Numbered from the stretch's first letter, positions 52,834-60,859 are shown. The stretch: DNA of 64,000 nucleotides from Hyphomonas adhaerens MHS-3 (GCF_000685235.1 NZ_ARYH01000003.1:372001-436000); one strand, 5' to 3'. Numbers and translations are program-made. The notes: generated from the letters alone by a model not told the origin.

Positions 52834-54018
52834 ATGAAAATCGCTATCAGCGGCGCCGGCGTTGCCGGGCCATGCCTCGCCTATTGGCTGCTGCGTACCG
52901 GTCACGAACCCACCCTGATCGAGGAATCGCCGGAGTTCCGGGCGGGCGGTTATGTCATCGATTTCTGGGGGGTCGGCTACGATGTGGCAGAGAGAATGGG
53001 CCTGCTTCCGGAGATCCTGACCCACGGCTACGACGTGCAGGAACTCCGGCTGGTCAAGGAAAGCGGTGCCCGGGCCGCGGGCTTCAATGTGGACGTGTTC
53101 CGGCGTCTCACCCATGATCGCTACACCAGCCTGCCACGGGGTGAGCTGGCCGAAGTGATCTTCAATTCCGTGAAGGACAAGATCGAAACCCTCTTTGGCG
53201 AAACCATTGTCGCCATCGACGATCATGGCGATGGCGTATCCGTCAGCCTGAAGCATGGCGGGACGCGTGAGTTCGACATGGCCGTTGGCGCAGACGGCCT
53301 GCATTCGAATGTCCGCCACCTTGTCTGGGGCGATCAGGCCGGTTTTGAAAAGCCCGTTGGCTTCCATGTCGCCGCGTTCGAGTGCCGGGACTATCCCCAC
53401 CAGGACAAGGACGTTTATGTCAGCTACACCAAACCCGGCCTCAGCGCCTCCCGCTTTGCCATGCGCGACAACCGCACGCTGGTACTCTTCATCTTCGAGA
53501 ATGAGCGTCTGAAAGCGCCGCTACCGCATGATCTCGGTACGAAGAAAGCCGCTCTGTGGGACATCTTCGAAGACATGGGGTGGGAAGCCCGGGAAATGCT
53601 GGATGCCATGGACGATACGGCAGAGATCTATCTGGACCGGGTGAGCCAGGCCGATGTTCCGCAATGGAGCAAGGGCCGGACCGTCCTGATCGGCGATGCG
53701 GCCGCCTGTCCGTCATTGCTCGCCGGAGAAGGCACTGGCCTCGCCATGACCGAGGCCTATGTGCTGGCCGGCGAACTCGCCGCGAGCGGCGGCGACATAC
53801 CGGCCGCTTTTGACGCCTACGAGAAACGCCTGCGTCCCTTCATTGAAGAGAAGCAGAAAAGTGCCCGCGCATTCGCGTCCTCAATCGCCCCGAAGACCGA
53901 GTTCGGAATCTGGCTGCGCAACATGGCCACGCATCTCATGGTCATCCCACCTTTGGCCGACCTGCTGATCGGCGACACTGTGAAGGACGATTTCCATCTT
54001 CCGGACTACGGTATTTAG
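52834..54018 (+). CDS. FAD-dependent monooxygenase (PHBH/TetX-like)
   Basis: 394 residues. FAD-binding GAGVAGPCLAYWLLRTG at the N-terminus, the DG motif VGADGLHSNVRHLVW near 155, and the GD motif VLIGDAAACPSLLAGEGTGLAM near 285. This set is that of class A flavoprotein monooxygenases that hydroxylate aromatic or polyketide-type compounds, including TetX. Whether it breaks down or detoxifies cannot be told. A TetR-type repressor gene is divergent, with an operator-like palindrome between. Confidence 0.92.
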   Translation: MKIAISGAGVAGPCLAYWLLRTGHEPTLIEESPEFRAGGYVIDFWGVGYDVAERMGLLPEILTHGYDVQELRLVKESGARAAGFNVDVFRRLTHDRYTSLPRGELAEVIFNSVKDKIETLFGETIVAIDDHGDGVSVSLKHGGTREFDMAVGADGLHSNVRHLVWGDQAGFEKPVGFHVAAFECRDYPHQDKDVYVSYTKPGLSASRFAMRDNRTLVLFIFENERLKAPLPHDLGTKKAALWDIFEDMGWEAREMLDAMDDTAEIYLDRVSQADVPQWSKGRTVLIGDAAACPSLLAGEGTGLAMTEAYVLAGELAASGGDIPAAFDAYEKRLRPFIEEKQKSARAFASSIAPKTEFGIWLRNMATHLMVIPPLADLLIGDTVKDDFHLPDYGI

Positions 54019-54035
54019 GGCCGGCCGCCTGCGGA

Positions 54036-54638
54036 CTATTCAGCGGTCTTCATTGCCTTCAGGTACATGGAGTTCTTCGGCTTGGAGAAGACGCGTTCCA
54101 CCATCGGTTCGAAGAATTCCAGCGGTTCGCTTTCATAGTCCGGGTCAAAGGCGGCCTGGTCGTATTTGTGGCAGAACTCGGCACAGCGCTGGTAGTGCGG
54201 GCTGTCCTTGAACTGGTCGCGCATGTTCTTGTCGAGGCCGAGATACTCGAAGAAGTAATAGCCCTGGAAGGCGCCGTGATTGGCGACCATCCAGAGGTTC
54301 TCTTCCGACACGAACGGCTTCAGGATCGCGGCGGCCACGTCCGGGTGGTTCATGCTGCCCAGCGTGTCACCGATATCGTGCAGCAGCGCGCAGACGACAT
54401 ATTCCTCGTCCCGCCCGTCGCGATGCGCGCGCGTCGCTGTCTGCAGGGAATGCTCCAGCCGGTCGATGGGATAGCCGCCGAAATCCCCGTCCAGCAGGCG
54501 CAGATGATCCAGCACCCGTTTCGCGAGGCCTTTGTTGAACGCCCGCGCGTTCTTCGCGATGATATCCCAGTCTTCCTGGGTGCCATCCAGCATTTGCGTG
54601 AATTTCGCGCTTGGGGCCGCGCCGTGTCCGTCCGCCAT
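54036..54638 (-). CDS. HD-domain protein related to PhnZ/MIOX-type oxygenases
   Basis: 200 residues. The HD motif is in CALLHDIGDTLGS, preceded by IDRLEHSLQTATRA, and followed by MNHPDVAAAIL and VANHGAFQGYYFFEYLG. The LEHSLQ plus HD plus H..H pattern matches mixed-valent di-iron oxygenases such as PhnZ and myo-inositol oxygenase more closely than phosphohydrolases. No phosphonate gene is adjacent, so the substrate is open. It converges on the monooxygenase gene, 17 bases apart. Confidence 0.78.
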   Translation of the reverse strand: MADGHGAAPSAKFTQMLDGTQEDWDIIAKNARAFNKGLAKRVLDHLRLLDGDFGGYPIDRLEHSLQTATRAHRDGRDEEYVVCALLHDIGDTLGSMNHPDVAAAILKPFVSEENLWMVANHGAFQGYYFFEYLGLDKNMRDQFKDSPHYQRCAEFCHKYDQAAFDPDYESEPLEFFEPMVERVFSKPKNSMYLKAMKTAE

Positions 54639-54722
54639 GTCGTTTCCTCCGGTTTCTTATTCTCTGGCCGCAGGATACCCCCGCCGCGGGCCAGTTCCAA
54701 TCCCTTTCCAGTCCCTGTGCCG

Positions 54723-56303
54723 TCAGATTGGCGGCATGGCCGTCGGCGGGACGTCCGAATCTTCTTCATGCACCTCGATCAGGCCCAGGCCGACATGGCT
54801 GCGCTTGCGGCTGTAGAAGACGTAGATCAGCAGCCCGATGGCGCCCCAGACCGGCAGAACCATCTGCGCCACGAAGGGCAGGTTCAGGTAGAGGCCGAGG
54901 CACCCCAGGGCTGCAATCGGCGCGATCACCCAGACCAGTGGCGTGCGGAACGGGCGGAACCGGTCCGGATCCGTCCGGCGCAGCATCATCACCGCAATGG
55001 CGACCATGAAGAAGGCAAACAGGGTGCCGGAGTTCGAAATGTCCGCCAGCTGGCCAACCGGGAAGAAGGCCGCTGCGATGGCAACGCAGATGCCGGTAAA
55101 AATGGTCATTTTCCACGGTGTCTTGAATTTGGGGTGCACATCCGCGAGCCTCTCCGGCAGCAGGCCGTCGCGGGCCATGACGAAGAAGATCCGCGTCTGG
55201 CCGTAGATCATCATCAGGATCACAGACGGCAATGCGATGGAGGCCGCGAGACCGACAAGGTTGCCGATCACGGGGAAGCCGATGATGCGGAGCGTCTCTG
55301 CCAGCGCCTCGTCCGAACAGACGATCGGCGCCTGACCGAGCGCGGCTAGTTCGGCGCAGCGGGCGGCAAAACCGGCCCCGTCCGGCGGCAGCACCGCGCC
55401 AGCAGCATCGCGCACAGGCTGGGCCCCGACGGTTCCGACCACGCCTGCCGCCACAAGGAAGTAGAAAACCGTACAGATGGCCAGCGAGCCGAGCAGGCCG
55501 ATCGGCACATTGCGCTGAGGGTTCTTGGTCTCTTCGGCGGCTGTCGAAACGGCATCGAAGCCGACATAGGCAAAGAAGATGGTCGCCGCGGCCCCAACGA
55601 CGCCGAGCCCGTCATGTCCCAGCAATCCGGTCGGCATGAGCGGCGAGAAGTTCTCCCCTTTCAGGATCGGGAAGCTGAGCACGATGAAAGCCGTCAGGGC
55701 CGTGACCTTGATGGCCACCAGCACTGCGTTCACCGACGCGCTTTCGCTGGTACCGATAACCAGCAGCCAGGTGACGACGGCCGCCACGATGATGGCAGGC
55801 AGGTTCACCACCCCATGACTGAAATCGACGCTCGGAATGCCGCCTGCAAAGCCCCAGGCCGGGCCGCTACTGAGCGCCCCGGGCAAGGTGAACCCTGTTA
55901 AGTTCTCAACGAGGCCCATCACGTAACCGGACCAGCCGACACACACCGCCGAGGCCGCGACCGCGTATTCGAGAATTAGCGCCCAGCCGACCATCCAGGC
56001 CAGCAACTCCCCCATCACGGCATAGGTATAAGTGTAGGCAGAGCCCGAGACCGGCACCATGGAGGCGAGCTCTGAATAGCAAAGCGCTGCCACCGCGCAG
56101 ACGAAACCTGCAATGACGAAAGAGAACATCATGCCCGGCCCGGCCTTCTGGGCGGCCGCAGCGGTCAGGACGAAGATGCCTGTGCCAATCACGGCGCCGA
56201 CGCCCAGCATGGTCAGCTGGAAGGCACCAAGGGATCTGTGTAGGGACTTCTTCTCCGCTGTCGCAAGGATGGCGTCGAGCGGCTTGATACGATCGAATAT
56301 CAT
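54723..56303 (-). CDS. APC-family amino acid permease
   Basis: 526 residues from the ATG at 56303 (GGAG 9 bases upstream). Twelve or so membrane spans. The APC first-helix motif GVGAVIGTGIFVLTAAAAQKAGPG and the later FFAYVGFDAVSTAAEETKNPQRNVPIGLLGS segment mark the cationic-amino-acid (CAT/YfnA-like) branch. It exchanges or imports amino acids; substrate unassigned. A loop around residues 320-360 contains two cysteines (AARCAELAALGQAPIVCSDE). Preceded on the minus strand by the unknown gene at 56432. Confidence 0.94.
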   Translation of the reverse strand: MIFDRIKPLDAILATAEKKSLHRSLGAFQLTMLGVGAVIGTGIFVLTAAAAQKAGPGMMFSFVIAGFVCAVAALCYSELASMVPVSGSAYTYTYAVMGELLAWMVGWALILEYAVAASAVCVGWSGYVMGLVENLTGFTLPGALSSGPAWGFAGGIPSVDFSHGVVNLPAIIVAAVVTWLLVIGTSESASVNAVLVAIKVTALTAFIVLSFPILKGENFSPLMPTGLLGHDGLGVVGAAATIFFAYVGFDAVSTAAEETKNPQRNVPIGLLGSLAICTVFYFLVAAGVVGTVGAQPVRDAAGAVLPPDGAGFAARCAELAALGQAPIVCSDEALAETLRIIGFPVIGNLVGLAASIALPSVILMMIYGQTRIFFVMARDGLLPERLADVHPKFKTPWKMTIFTGICVAIAAAFFPVGQLADISNSGTLFAFFMVAIAVMMLRRTDPDRFRPFRTPLVWVIAPIAALGCLGLYLNLPFVAQMVLPVWGAIGLLIYVFYSRKRSHVGLGLIEVHEEDSDVPPTAMPPI

Positions 56304-56373
56304 GGGGAATGCTCCGATAGGCGGCGCTGAGCCTATCCGTAATTCCGGACTGCACAAGAGACTTCCGTGAGAC

Positions 56374-56401
56374 GACGCCCCTCCGTTTCCGGAGAGGCGT
56401 C
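56374..56401 (-). terminator. Hairpin with GAAA tetraloop after the unknown gene
   Basis: On the minus strand GACGCCTCTCCG, loop GAAA, CGGAGGGGCGTC form a 12-bp stem with one G-U wobble. It lies 31 bases past the stop of the gene at 56432 and before the permease start at 56303. No T-run follows, so it could be a terminator requiring a factor, an mRNA 3' stabiliser, or an RNA motif in its own right. Confidence 0.45.
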
Positions 56402-56431
56402 TCCCACCAGGTGCCCGGATCAGTCTCCCGA

Positions 56432-57493
56432 TCAGTCCCAGAGAGCGCCCAGCATCAGCTGGTCCTCCCAGGTGTTCCGGTCCGGAACATAGGCCGGTCC
56501 ACAGCGGCTGCAGAAATGCTCGTGCAGACGGCGCGCGAGCGTCCAGCTGGACTCGCCTGTCCGCCCACCTGCCCGTTCCACAGCATCGACAATGAACCGG
56601 AGCGTTTCTTCGCGCAGGTCCATATTGCCTTTGCCTTTCGCCTCCGCGAGCCGCCAGCCCACCGGATCCTGGCGCAGGGCAAGGACGGCGCGCTCAACGC
56701 CATCGTGCAGAACGTAAACCGCCATGCGCCCGGCAGCGATGTCGCCGGTGAAGTCCCGCAGGCAGTTGCGGAACTCCCGCGCAACCTGCCCCAGCATTTT
56801 CCTGTCCGTCACCCGGAAGAAGGCTGGCGGCAGGTCCGGCGGGGACAGCATGTTGCCGAAGCGGGCCGGCTGCAGATCGTCCGCAGCCATGTCGAACAGA
56901 CGTTCAGACGATGCGGCCCGCTCCCACCGGCGGGCGACGGATGCGGCCTGTGTCTGTCCGCGCATACGCACGGCCAGACCGAAGGCTGCGGCAAGATCCT
57001 CCACGGCGCCTTTGCTGTCCGGAATGTGCCGAAGGATTTTCGGCCGCCGGAGCAGGACAGGCAAGGCGCGGATCAGGCGCAGCTGCGCCGGACGGATTTC
57101 ATCCGTATGCCGCAATACCTGCGCCGTATTCTCATCCGAAAACAGCGACAGGAACAAGTCATAATCCGCCGCCTCCCAGAGGGTCTCGCCCAACCGGGAA
57201 AGCACCTTCATCAGACCGCCGGTGGCCTGGCCGTGCATGAGGTGTTTTGCAACATCCCCATCCTGCCCGTACCCGGCGATATGGGCGATCTCTTCAAGGT
57301 CGAGATCACGCGCCAGCAGGATGGCCGCCGCATGACGGCGCGCCGATGGCAGGGCCAGAAACTTCACATGCGGCGCCGGCCAGGCAATGGCCAGCGCTTC
57401 GGCATGGGGCCCAGCGAGGAACTGCAACAGTGGCGTCATGGCACCGGCACGGCCATGCGGCCGCACGTGGCGCCGGGTCATGGGATTGCCCAT
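56432..57493 (-). CDS. Unrecognised protein, possibly PcfJ-like, next to rtcB
   Basis: 353 residues, no signal peptide or membrane span. The last third contains EFRNCLRDFTGDIAAGRMAV, YVLHDGVERAVLALR and AEAKGKGNMDL, then a helix and HEHFCSRCGPAY. The order Cys, glycine, strand pairs and a KGKGN loop is like the C-terminal region of PcfJ-family proteins; this is my reading and is weak. The N-terminal 200 residues are helical and Ala/Leu/Arg-rich. The start has AAGGAGGTG, a perfect 9-base match to the 16S anti-SD, 4 bases before the ATG. It has its own promoter, 233 bases upstream, just after rtcB, suggesting a job in RNA or stress biology. Confidence 0.8.
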   Translation of the reverse strand: MGNPMTRRHVRPHGRAGAMTPLLQFLAGPHAEALAIAWPAPHVKFLALPSARRHAAAILLARDLDLEEIAHIAGYGQDGDVAKHLMHGQATGGLMKVLSRLGETLWEAADYDLFLSLFSDENTAQVLRHTDEIRPAQLRLIRALPVLLRRPKILRHIPDSKGAVEDLAAAFGLAVRMRGQTQAASVARRWERAASSERLFDMAADDLQPARFGNMLSPPDLPPAFFRVTDRKMLGQVAREFRNCLRDFTGDIAAGRMAVYVLHDGVERAVLALRQDPVGWRLAEAKGKGNMDLREETLRFIVDAVERAGGRTGESSWTLARRLHEHFCSRCGPAYVPDRNTWEDQLMLGALWD

Positions 57494-57679
57494 GATCCAC
57501 CTCCTTCCATATCGTCCGCATGCCGGAAGGCCGGGTCCGGACCGATCGAAGTCAGAAAAATTGTGAGGTCAGACGCCCACCGGCAAACGCGCGGGGGACG
57601 CTGACAGCGCTCCCCATCGACTGAGGAGCAGGTTTGTTGTTGTACAACCGTGCTTCATCTGTTTGTTCCGTTGATTGGT

Positions 57680-57713
57680 TTGACCAGCCGTCTGTATCCG
57701 GACGGCTGGTCAA
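57680..57713 (-). ncRNA. Strong 5' hairpin of the leader between rtcB and the unknown gene
   Basis: TTGACCAGCCGTC (57680-57692), an 8-base loop, and GACGGCTGGTCAA (57701-57713) form a perfect 13-bp stem that starts about 6 bases after the predicted transcription start. A second hairpin at 57594-57615 (GGGGA, CGCT, AGCG, TCCCC with one bulged base) follows in the same leader, which runs about 225 bases to the ATG at 57493. It could be a structured 5' UTR or an independent small RNA. No T-run or tRNA-like motif is seen. Confidence 0.4.
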
Positions 57714-57725
57714 GAGGAGGGTGGC

Positions 57726-57754
57726 GTATAAGGTGAGCCACCGTTGCGTGTCAA
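57726..57754 (-). promoter_or_regulatory. Near-consensus sigma-70 promoter of the unknown gene
   Basis: On the minus strand TTGACA (57754-57749), exactly 17 bases, then TTATAC (57731-57726). This is one of the best promoter matches in the window. It lies 23 bases past the rtcB stop, so the downstream gene can be made without rtcB. Confidence 0.72.
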
Positions 57755-57776
57755 GGACACATCGAAATTAATTCGA

Positions 57777-58988
57777 TCAGCCTTTGACGCAAACGACCTG
57801 TTTCAGTGTGTGGACAATCTCCACAAGGTCGGTCTGCGCGGCCATGACGGCGTCGATGTTCTTGTAGGCCATCGGCGTTTCGTCGATGACGCCGGAGTCT
57901 TTCCGGCATTCCACGCCTTCCGTCGCCATGAGGTGGTCCTCCACAGTGAAGGTCCGCTTGGCTTCCGACCGGCTCATAGCTCGCCCTGCCCCGTGCGAAC
58001 ACGAACAGAAAGAGTCTGCATTGCCCTTCCCGCGCACGATGAAGGACTTCGCCCCCATCGAGCCGGGAATGATGCCGAGGTCGCCTGCACCGGCGCGCAC
58101 AGCGCCTTTGCGGGTCACCCAGACATTTGCGCCGAAGTGGTGTTCCCGCTCCACATAATTGTGGTGGCAGTTCACCGCTTCCTTCTCCAGCGAGAAGCCA
58201 GGGAAGAAATCGCGCAAGGCAAGCAGCACGCGGTCCATCATCACCTCGCGGTTAAGGCGCGCATAGTCCTGCGCCCAACCCACGGCCATCGTGTAGTCAT
58301 CGAACAGGTCTTCCCCTTCCACGAAGAAGGCGAGGTCCTTGTCCGGGACGTGATAGCCGAGCACCCGCTTCTCCAGGGCCTCGCGGGCTTCCTGGATGAA
58401 GTAGGTGCCGAGGATGTTCCCCGTGCCGCGGGATCCGGAATGCAGCATCACCCACACACGGTCCGCTTCATCGAGGCAAAGCTCGATGAAGTGGTTCCCG
58501 CCGCCAAGCGTTCCCAGCTGTGTCGCGAACTTCGCGCGCTTGACGCGCTTGTGTTTCGCGAGGATCACCTCGAGACGCGTGTCGAGCCCCGACCGGCGGA
58601 GCGCCGAAGCGGCCCGCGCCGGGGTGTCCTTGTGGTTTCCACCCGGTCCGTTGCCAACCGGCACCTTCCGCTCGATCTCGCTGCGTACAGCCGAGAGACT
58701 GTCTGGCAGGTCATTCGCGGTCAGGCTGGTCCGCACCGCCATCATACCGCATCCGATGTCGACACCGACAGCGGCGGGAATGATCGCGCCTTTGGTCGGG
58801 ATCACCGAACCAACCGTTGCGCCGCGCCCGAAATGCACGTCTGGCATAACGGCAAGGTGCGAGTGCACGAACGGCAGCCCGGCGACATTCTCAAGCTGCT
58901 CACGCGCGGCGTTTTCCACCGTCACGCCTTTCACCCAAGCCTTGATGCGGCCACCGGCAAAGGTTTCGAACACTTCAAACTCACTCAT
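57777..58988 (-). CDS. rtcB: RNA-splicing ligase RtcB
   Basis: 403 residues, full length. RtcB joins 2',3'-cyclic phosphate (or 3'-phosphate) and 5'-OH RNA ends through a GMP intermediate with manganese. The motifs DVHFGRGATVGSVIPT, VGVDIGCGMMAVRTS (Cys and Asp ligands) and GNADSFCSCSHGAGRAMSR (guanylylated His in SHGAGR) are intact, and GTLGGGNHFIELC carries further ligands. In most bacteria it repairs stress-damaged tRNA or rRNA. No rtcA or rtcR is next to it. The AGGAGGGG nearest to the start lies about 27 bases upstream, unusually far. Confidence 0.97.
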   Translation of the reverse strand: MSEFEVFETFAGGRIKAWVKGVTVENAAREQLENVAGLPFVHSHLAVMPDVHFGRGATVGSVIPTKGAIIPAAVGVDIGCGMMAVRTSLTANDLPDSLSAVRSEIERKVPVGNGPGGNHKDTPARAASALRRSGLDTRLEVILAKHKRVKRAKFATQLGTLGGGNHFIELCLDEADRVWVMLHSGSRGTGNILGTYFIQEAREALEKRVLGYHVPDKDLAFFVEGEDLFDDYTMAVGWAQDYARLNREVMMDRVLLALRDFFPGFSLEKEAVNCHHNYVEREHHFGANVWVTRKGAVRAGAGDLGIIPGSMGAKSFIVRGKGNADSFCSCSHGAGRAMSRSEAKRTFTVEDHLMATEGVECRKDSGVIDETPMAYKNIDAVMAAQTDLVEIVHTLKQVVCVKG

Positions 58989-59026
58989 CGTTTCACAGCC
59001 TGCTCTAGGCAGACCCCTCCTGAGAA

Positions 59027-59093
59027 GCCCTCCGCGCGAATCCCTTTGGGTGAGAGAGAAAAGAAAACCCTCCGGGCGGAACGCGCGGAGGGC
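59027..59093 (-). promoter_or_regulatory. Competing 12-bp pairing in the rtcB leader
   Basis: The sequence at 59082-59093 (CGCGCGGAGGGC on the plus strand) is the exact reverse complement of 59027-59038 (GCCCTCCGCGCG). The same bases also pair with 59068-59074 to form the terminator-like hairpin. The two structures exclude each other, as in an attenuator. The partner is downstream, near the rtcB Shine-Dalgarno, so it could instead affect translation. Confidence 0.5.
59056..59092 (-). terminator. Terminator-like hairpin inside the rtcB leader
   Basis: On the minus strand CCCTCCG (59092-59086), an 11-base loop, CGGAGGG (59074-59068), then TTTTCTTTTC (59065-59056): a 7-bp GC-rich stem followed by a T-rich run. 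It stands about 80 bases upstream of the rtcB start. Confidence 0.6.
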
Positions 59094-59116
59094 GGTATCT
59101 GACCATTCAGGTCATC

Positions 59117-59133
59117 GGGCTGACCATCAGCCC
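59117..59133 (-). repeat. Short perfect hairpin after the leader ORF
   Basis: GGGCTGA (59117-59123), loop CCA, TCAGCCC (59127-59133): 7 bp, placed directly after the stop of the 28-codon ORF and before the terminator-like hairpin. Confidence 0.5.
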
Positions 59134-59220
59134 TTATCCAGCAACCTCCATGCGGAATCGATCGCAGCCCTGCGCCAGGGCGGCATTCTTCCGTGTCTGA
59201 CTTGGGAACCGATCGTTCAT
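59134..59220 (-). CDS. 28-codon small ORF, candidate leader peptide of rtcB
   Basis: A short frame ATG...TAA of 28 codons (starts MNDRFPSQTRK, ends RMEVAG) with GGAGAGG 4 bases upstream. A promoter-like pair lies about 30 bases earlier, and a terminator-like hairpin follows. Its peptide has no recognised similarity. It could be a leader peptide sensing translation, or a chance frame. It is the only frame in this spacer with a proper ribosome-binding site. Confidence 0.4.
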   Translation of the reverse strand: MNDRFPSQTRKNAALAQGCDRFRMEVAG

Positions 59221-59249
59221 CGGGCCTCTCCGTTGCTGAATGGAGGCGC

Positions 59250-59278
59250 CGTATGATGGAAGCAGGCAAATGCGTCAA
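59250..59278 (-). promoter_or_regulatory. Candidate promoter for the rtcB leader
   Basis: On the minus strand TTGACG (59278-59273), 17 bases, CATACG (59255-59250). The -35 is good and the -10 poor. It lies just downstream of the rplQ terminator, where a promoter for rtcB would be needed. Confidence 0.4.
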
Positions 59279-59289
59279 CCGCAAAAAAC

Positions 59290-59322
59290 AAAAAGCCCCG
59301 GAGGAAAACTCCGGGGCTCTTT
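59290..59322 (-). terminator. Intrinsic terminator of the ribosomal operon
   Basis: AGCCCCGGAG (59294-59303), loop GAAAA, CTCCGGGGCT (59309-59318): a perfect 10-bp stem followed on the minus strand by TTTTGTTTTTTG (59293 downward). It lies 34 bases after the rplQ stop and ends the alpha operon transcript. Confidence 0.93.
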
Positions 59323-59352
59323 GATTTCCTTGCGGAAAATTTTTTGCGCGGA

Positions 59353-59772
59353 TTATTCGCCGGCTTCGAGTTCTGCCTCGTGGCGAGCCTTGTCGGCGGC
59401 GCCTTTGGCAGACTCGTCACGGTCGACGAGTTCCAGGACAGCAACCGGTGCATTGTCGCCATGGCGGTAGCCGGCTTTCAGCACGCGGGTATAGCCGCCA
59501 TTGCGGTCCTTGTAGCGCTCGCCGAAGACGTCGAACAGCTTGCGGACAGCATCTTCGTTGCGGACCTTGGAGAGGGCCTGACGGCGGGCAGCGAGGTCAC
59601 CCTTCTTGGCCAGGGTCACCAGCTTGTCCATCAGCGGAGCCATTTCCTTGGCTTTCGGCACCGTCGTCACGATCTGTTCGTGTTCGATCAGGCTTGCGGC
59701 CATGTTGGCGAACATCGCCTTCCGGTGGGAAGTCGTTTTGTTCAGAGTTCTGTATCCGAGGCGATGGCGCAT
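59353..59772 (-). CDS. rplQ: 50S ribosomal protein L17
   Basis: 139 residues. L17 begins [20 protein letters not shown] and contains the conserved [22 protein letters not shown] and [28 protein letters not shown] segments. The acidic tail past residue 120 ([20 protein letters not shown]) is usual in alphaproteobacteria. Last gene of the operon before a strong terminator. Confidence 0.98.
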   Translation of the reverse strand: MRHRLGYRTLNKTTSHRKAMFANMAASLIEHEQIVTTVPKAKEMAPLMDKLVTLAKKGDLAARRQALSKVRNEDAVRKLFDVFGERYKDRNGGYTRVLKAGYRHGDNAPVAVLELVDRDESAKGAADKARHEAELEAGE

Positions 59773-59821
59773 TGTCGTTATCCTTCAGGAGGTGGTCAGG
59801 CCCCCGTCTGAGTTTCGGGTC

Positions 59822-60859
59822 CTAGAGGTGGTCGTCGTATTTCTTGGCGAGGCCTTCGATGTCTTCCGGCGGCCAGTCCGGCACTTCCATGCCGAGGTGC
59901 AGGCCAAGACCAGCGAGGACTTCCTTGATTTCGTTCAGCGACTTGCGGCCGAAGTTCGGAGTGCGAAGCATTTCCGCTTCCGACTTCTGGATCAGGTCAC
60001 CGATGTAAACGATGTTGTCGTTCTTCAGGCAGTTTGCCGAGCGCACGGACAGTTCCAGCTCGTCCACCTTCTTGAGGAGAACCGGGTTGAAGCCGAGATC
60101 GGTTTCTTCCGTCTGGGTGCCGGCTTCCAGCGTCGGCTCTTCGAAGTTGATGAAGAGCTGCAGCTGGTCCTGCAGGATGCGTGCGGCGTAAGCGACGGAA
60201 TCTTCCGGCGTGACCGACCCATCGGTTTCGATGTCGAGGGTCAGTTTGTCGTAGTCCAGCTTCGTACCTTCACGGGTGTCTTCCACCTGGTAGCCGACGC
60301 GGCGGACCGGCGAATAGATCGCATCAATCGGGATATAGCCGATCGGCGCATCTTCCGGACGGTGGGCTTCGGCCGGGACATAGCCCTTGCCGGTGTCGAC
60401 GGTGAATTCCATGCGCACTTCGGCGCCGTCATCGAGCGTACAGATGACGTGATCCGGATTGAGGATCTTGGTGTCGCCCGAGGTCTCGATCTGACCGGCC
60501 TTCACTTCGCCCGGGCCGGTCGCCTTGAGGACCATGCGCTTGGACGATTCGCTTTCCATGAAGATCGCGACCTGCTTGAGGTTCAGAACGATCGTGGTCA
60601 CGTCTTCACGCACGCCCGGAATGGCGGAGAATTCGTGAACGACATTGTCGATCTGGACGCCAATGATGGCAGCACCTTGCAGCGAGGACAGCAGCACGCG
60701 GCGCAGGGCGTTGCCCAGCGTCGTGCCATAACCACGTTCCAGCGGCTCAATGACGAGCTTCGCCTTGCGCTTCGGGTCGTATCCGGCCTGAACCACCGGG
60801 CGGTTCGGGCGGATCAGTTCTTTCCAGTTACGGTCGTTGACGGCGGTGTTCTCGGCCAT
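59822..60859 (-). CDS. rpoA: RNA polymerase alpha subunit
   Basis: 345 residues. The N-terminal assembly domain has [22 protein letters not shown] and the C-terminal domain has [22 protein letters not shown] and [23 protein letters not shown], used for UP-element and activator contacts. Between rpsK and rplQ as in nearly all bacteria. Confidence 0.99.
   Translation of the reverse strand: MAENTAVNDRNWKELIRPNRPVVQAGYDPKRKAKLVIEPLERGYGTTLGNALRRVLLSSLQGAAIIGVQIDNVVHEFSAIPGVREDVTTIVLNLKQVAIFMESESSKRMVLKATGPGEVKAGQIETSGDTKILNPDHVICTLDDGAEVRMEFTVDTGKGYVPAEAHRPEDAPIGYIPIDAIYSPVRRVGYQVEDTREGTKLDYDKLTLDIETDGSVTPEDSVAYAARILQDQLQLFINFEEPTLEAGTQTEETDLGFNPVLLKKVDELELSVRSANCLKNDNIVYIGDLIQKSEAEMLRTPNFGRKSLNEIKEVLAGLGLHLGMEVPDWPPEDIEGLAKKYDDHL

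Larger units (their letters stand above)
58989..59352 (-). promoter_or_regulatory. rtcB leader / spacer between rplQ and rtcB (364 bases)
   Basis: It contains, on the minus strand and in this order: the rplQ terminator (59294-59318), a promoter-like pair (59250-59278), a 28-codon ORF (59134-59220), a short hairpin (59117-59133), and a terminator-like hairpin with T-run (59068-59092). A 12-base partner (59027-59038) able to compete for one hairpin arm comes next, then the rtcB start. The layout resembles a transcription attenuator. Confidence 0.5.

Noticed and set aside
57494..57776. Possible tRNA or Y-RNA-like gene beside rtcB
   Set aside because: No T-loop, acceptor or anticodon pattern could be found; only two hairpins are supported.
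58985..59284. 99-codon minus-strand frame overlapping the rtcB start by ATGA
   Set aside because: It begins inside the rplQ terminator region, has no ribosome-binding site and spans the leader hairpins; the 28-codon ORF is the better candidate.
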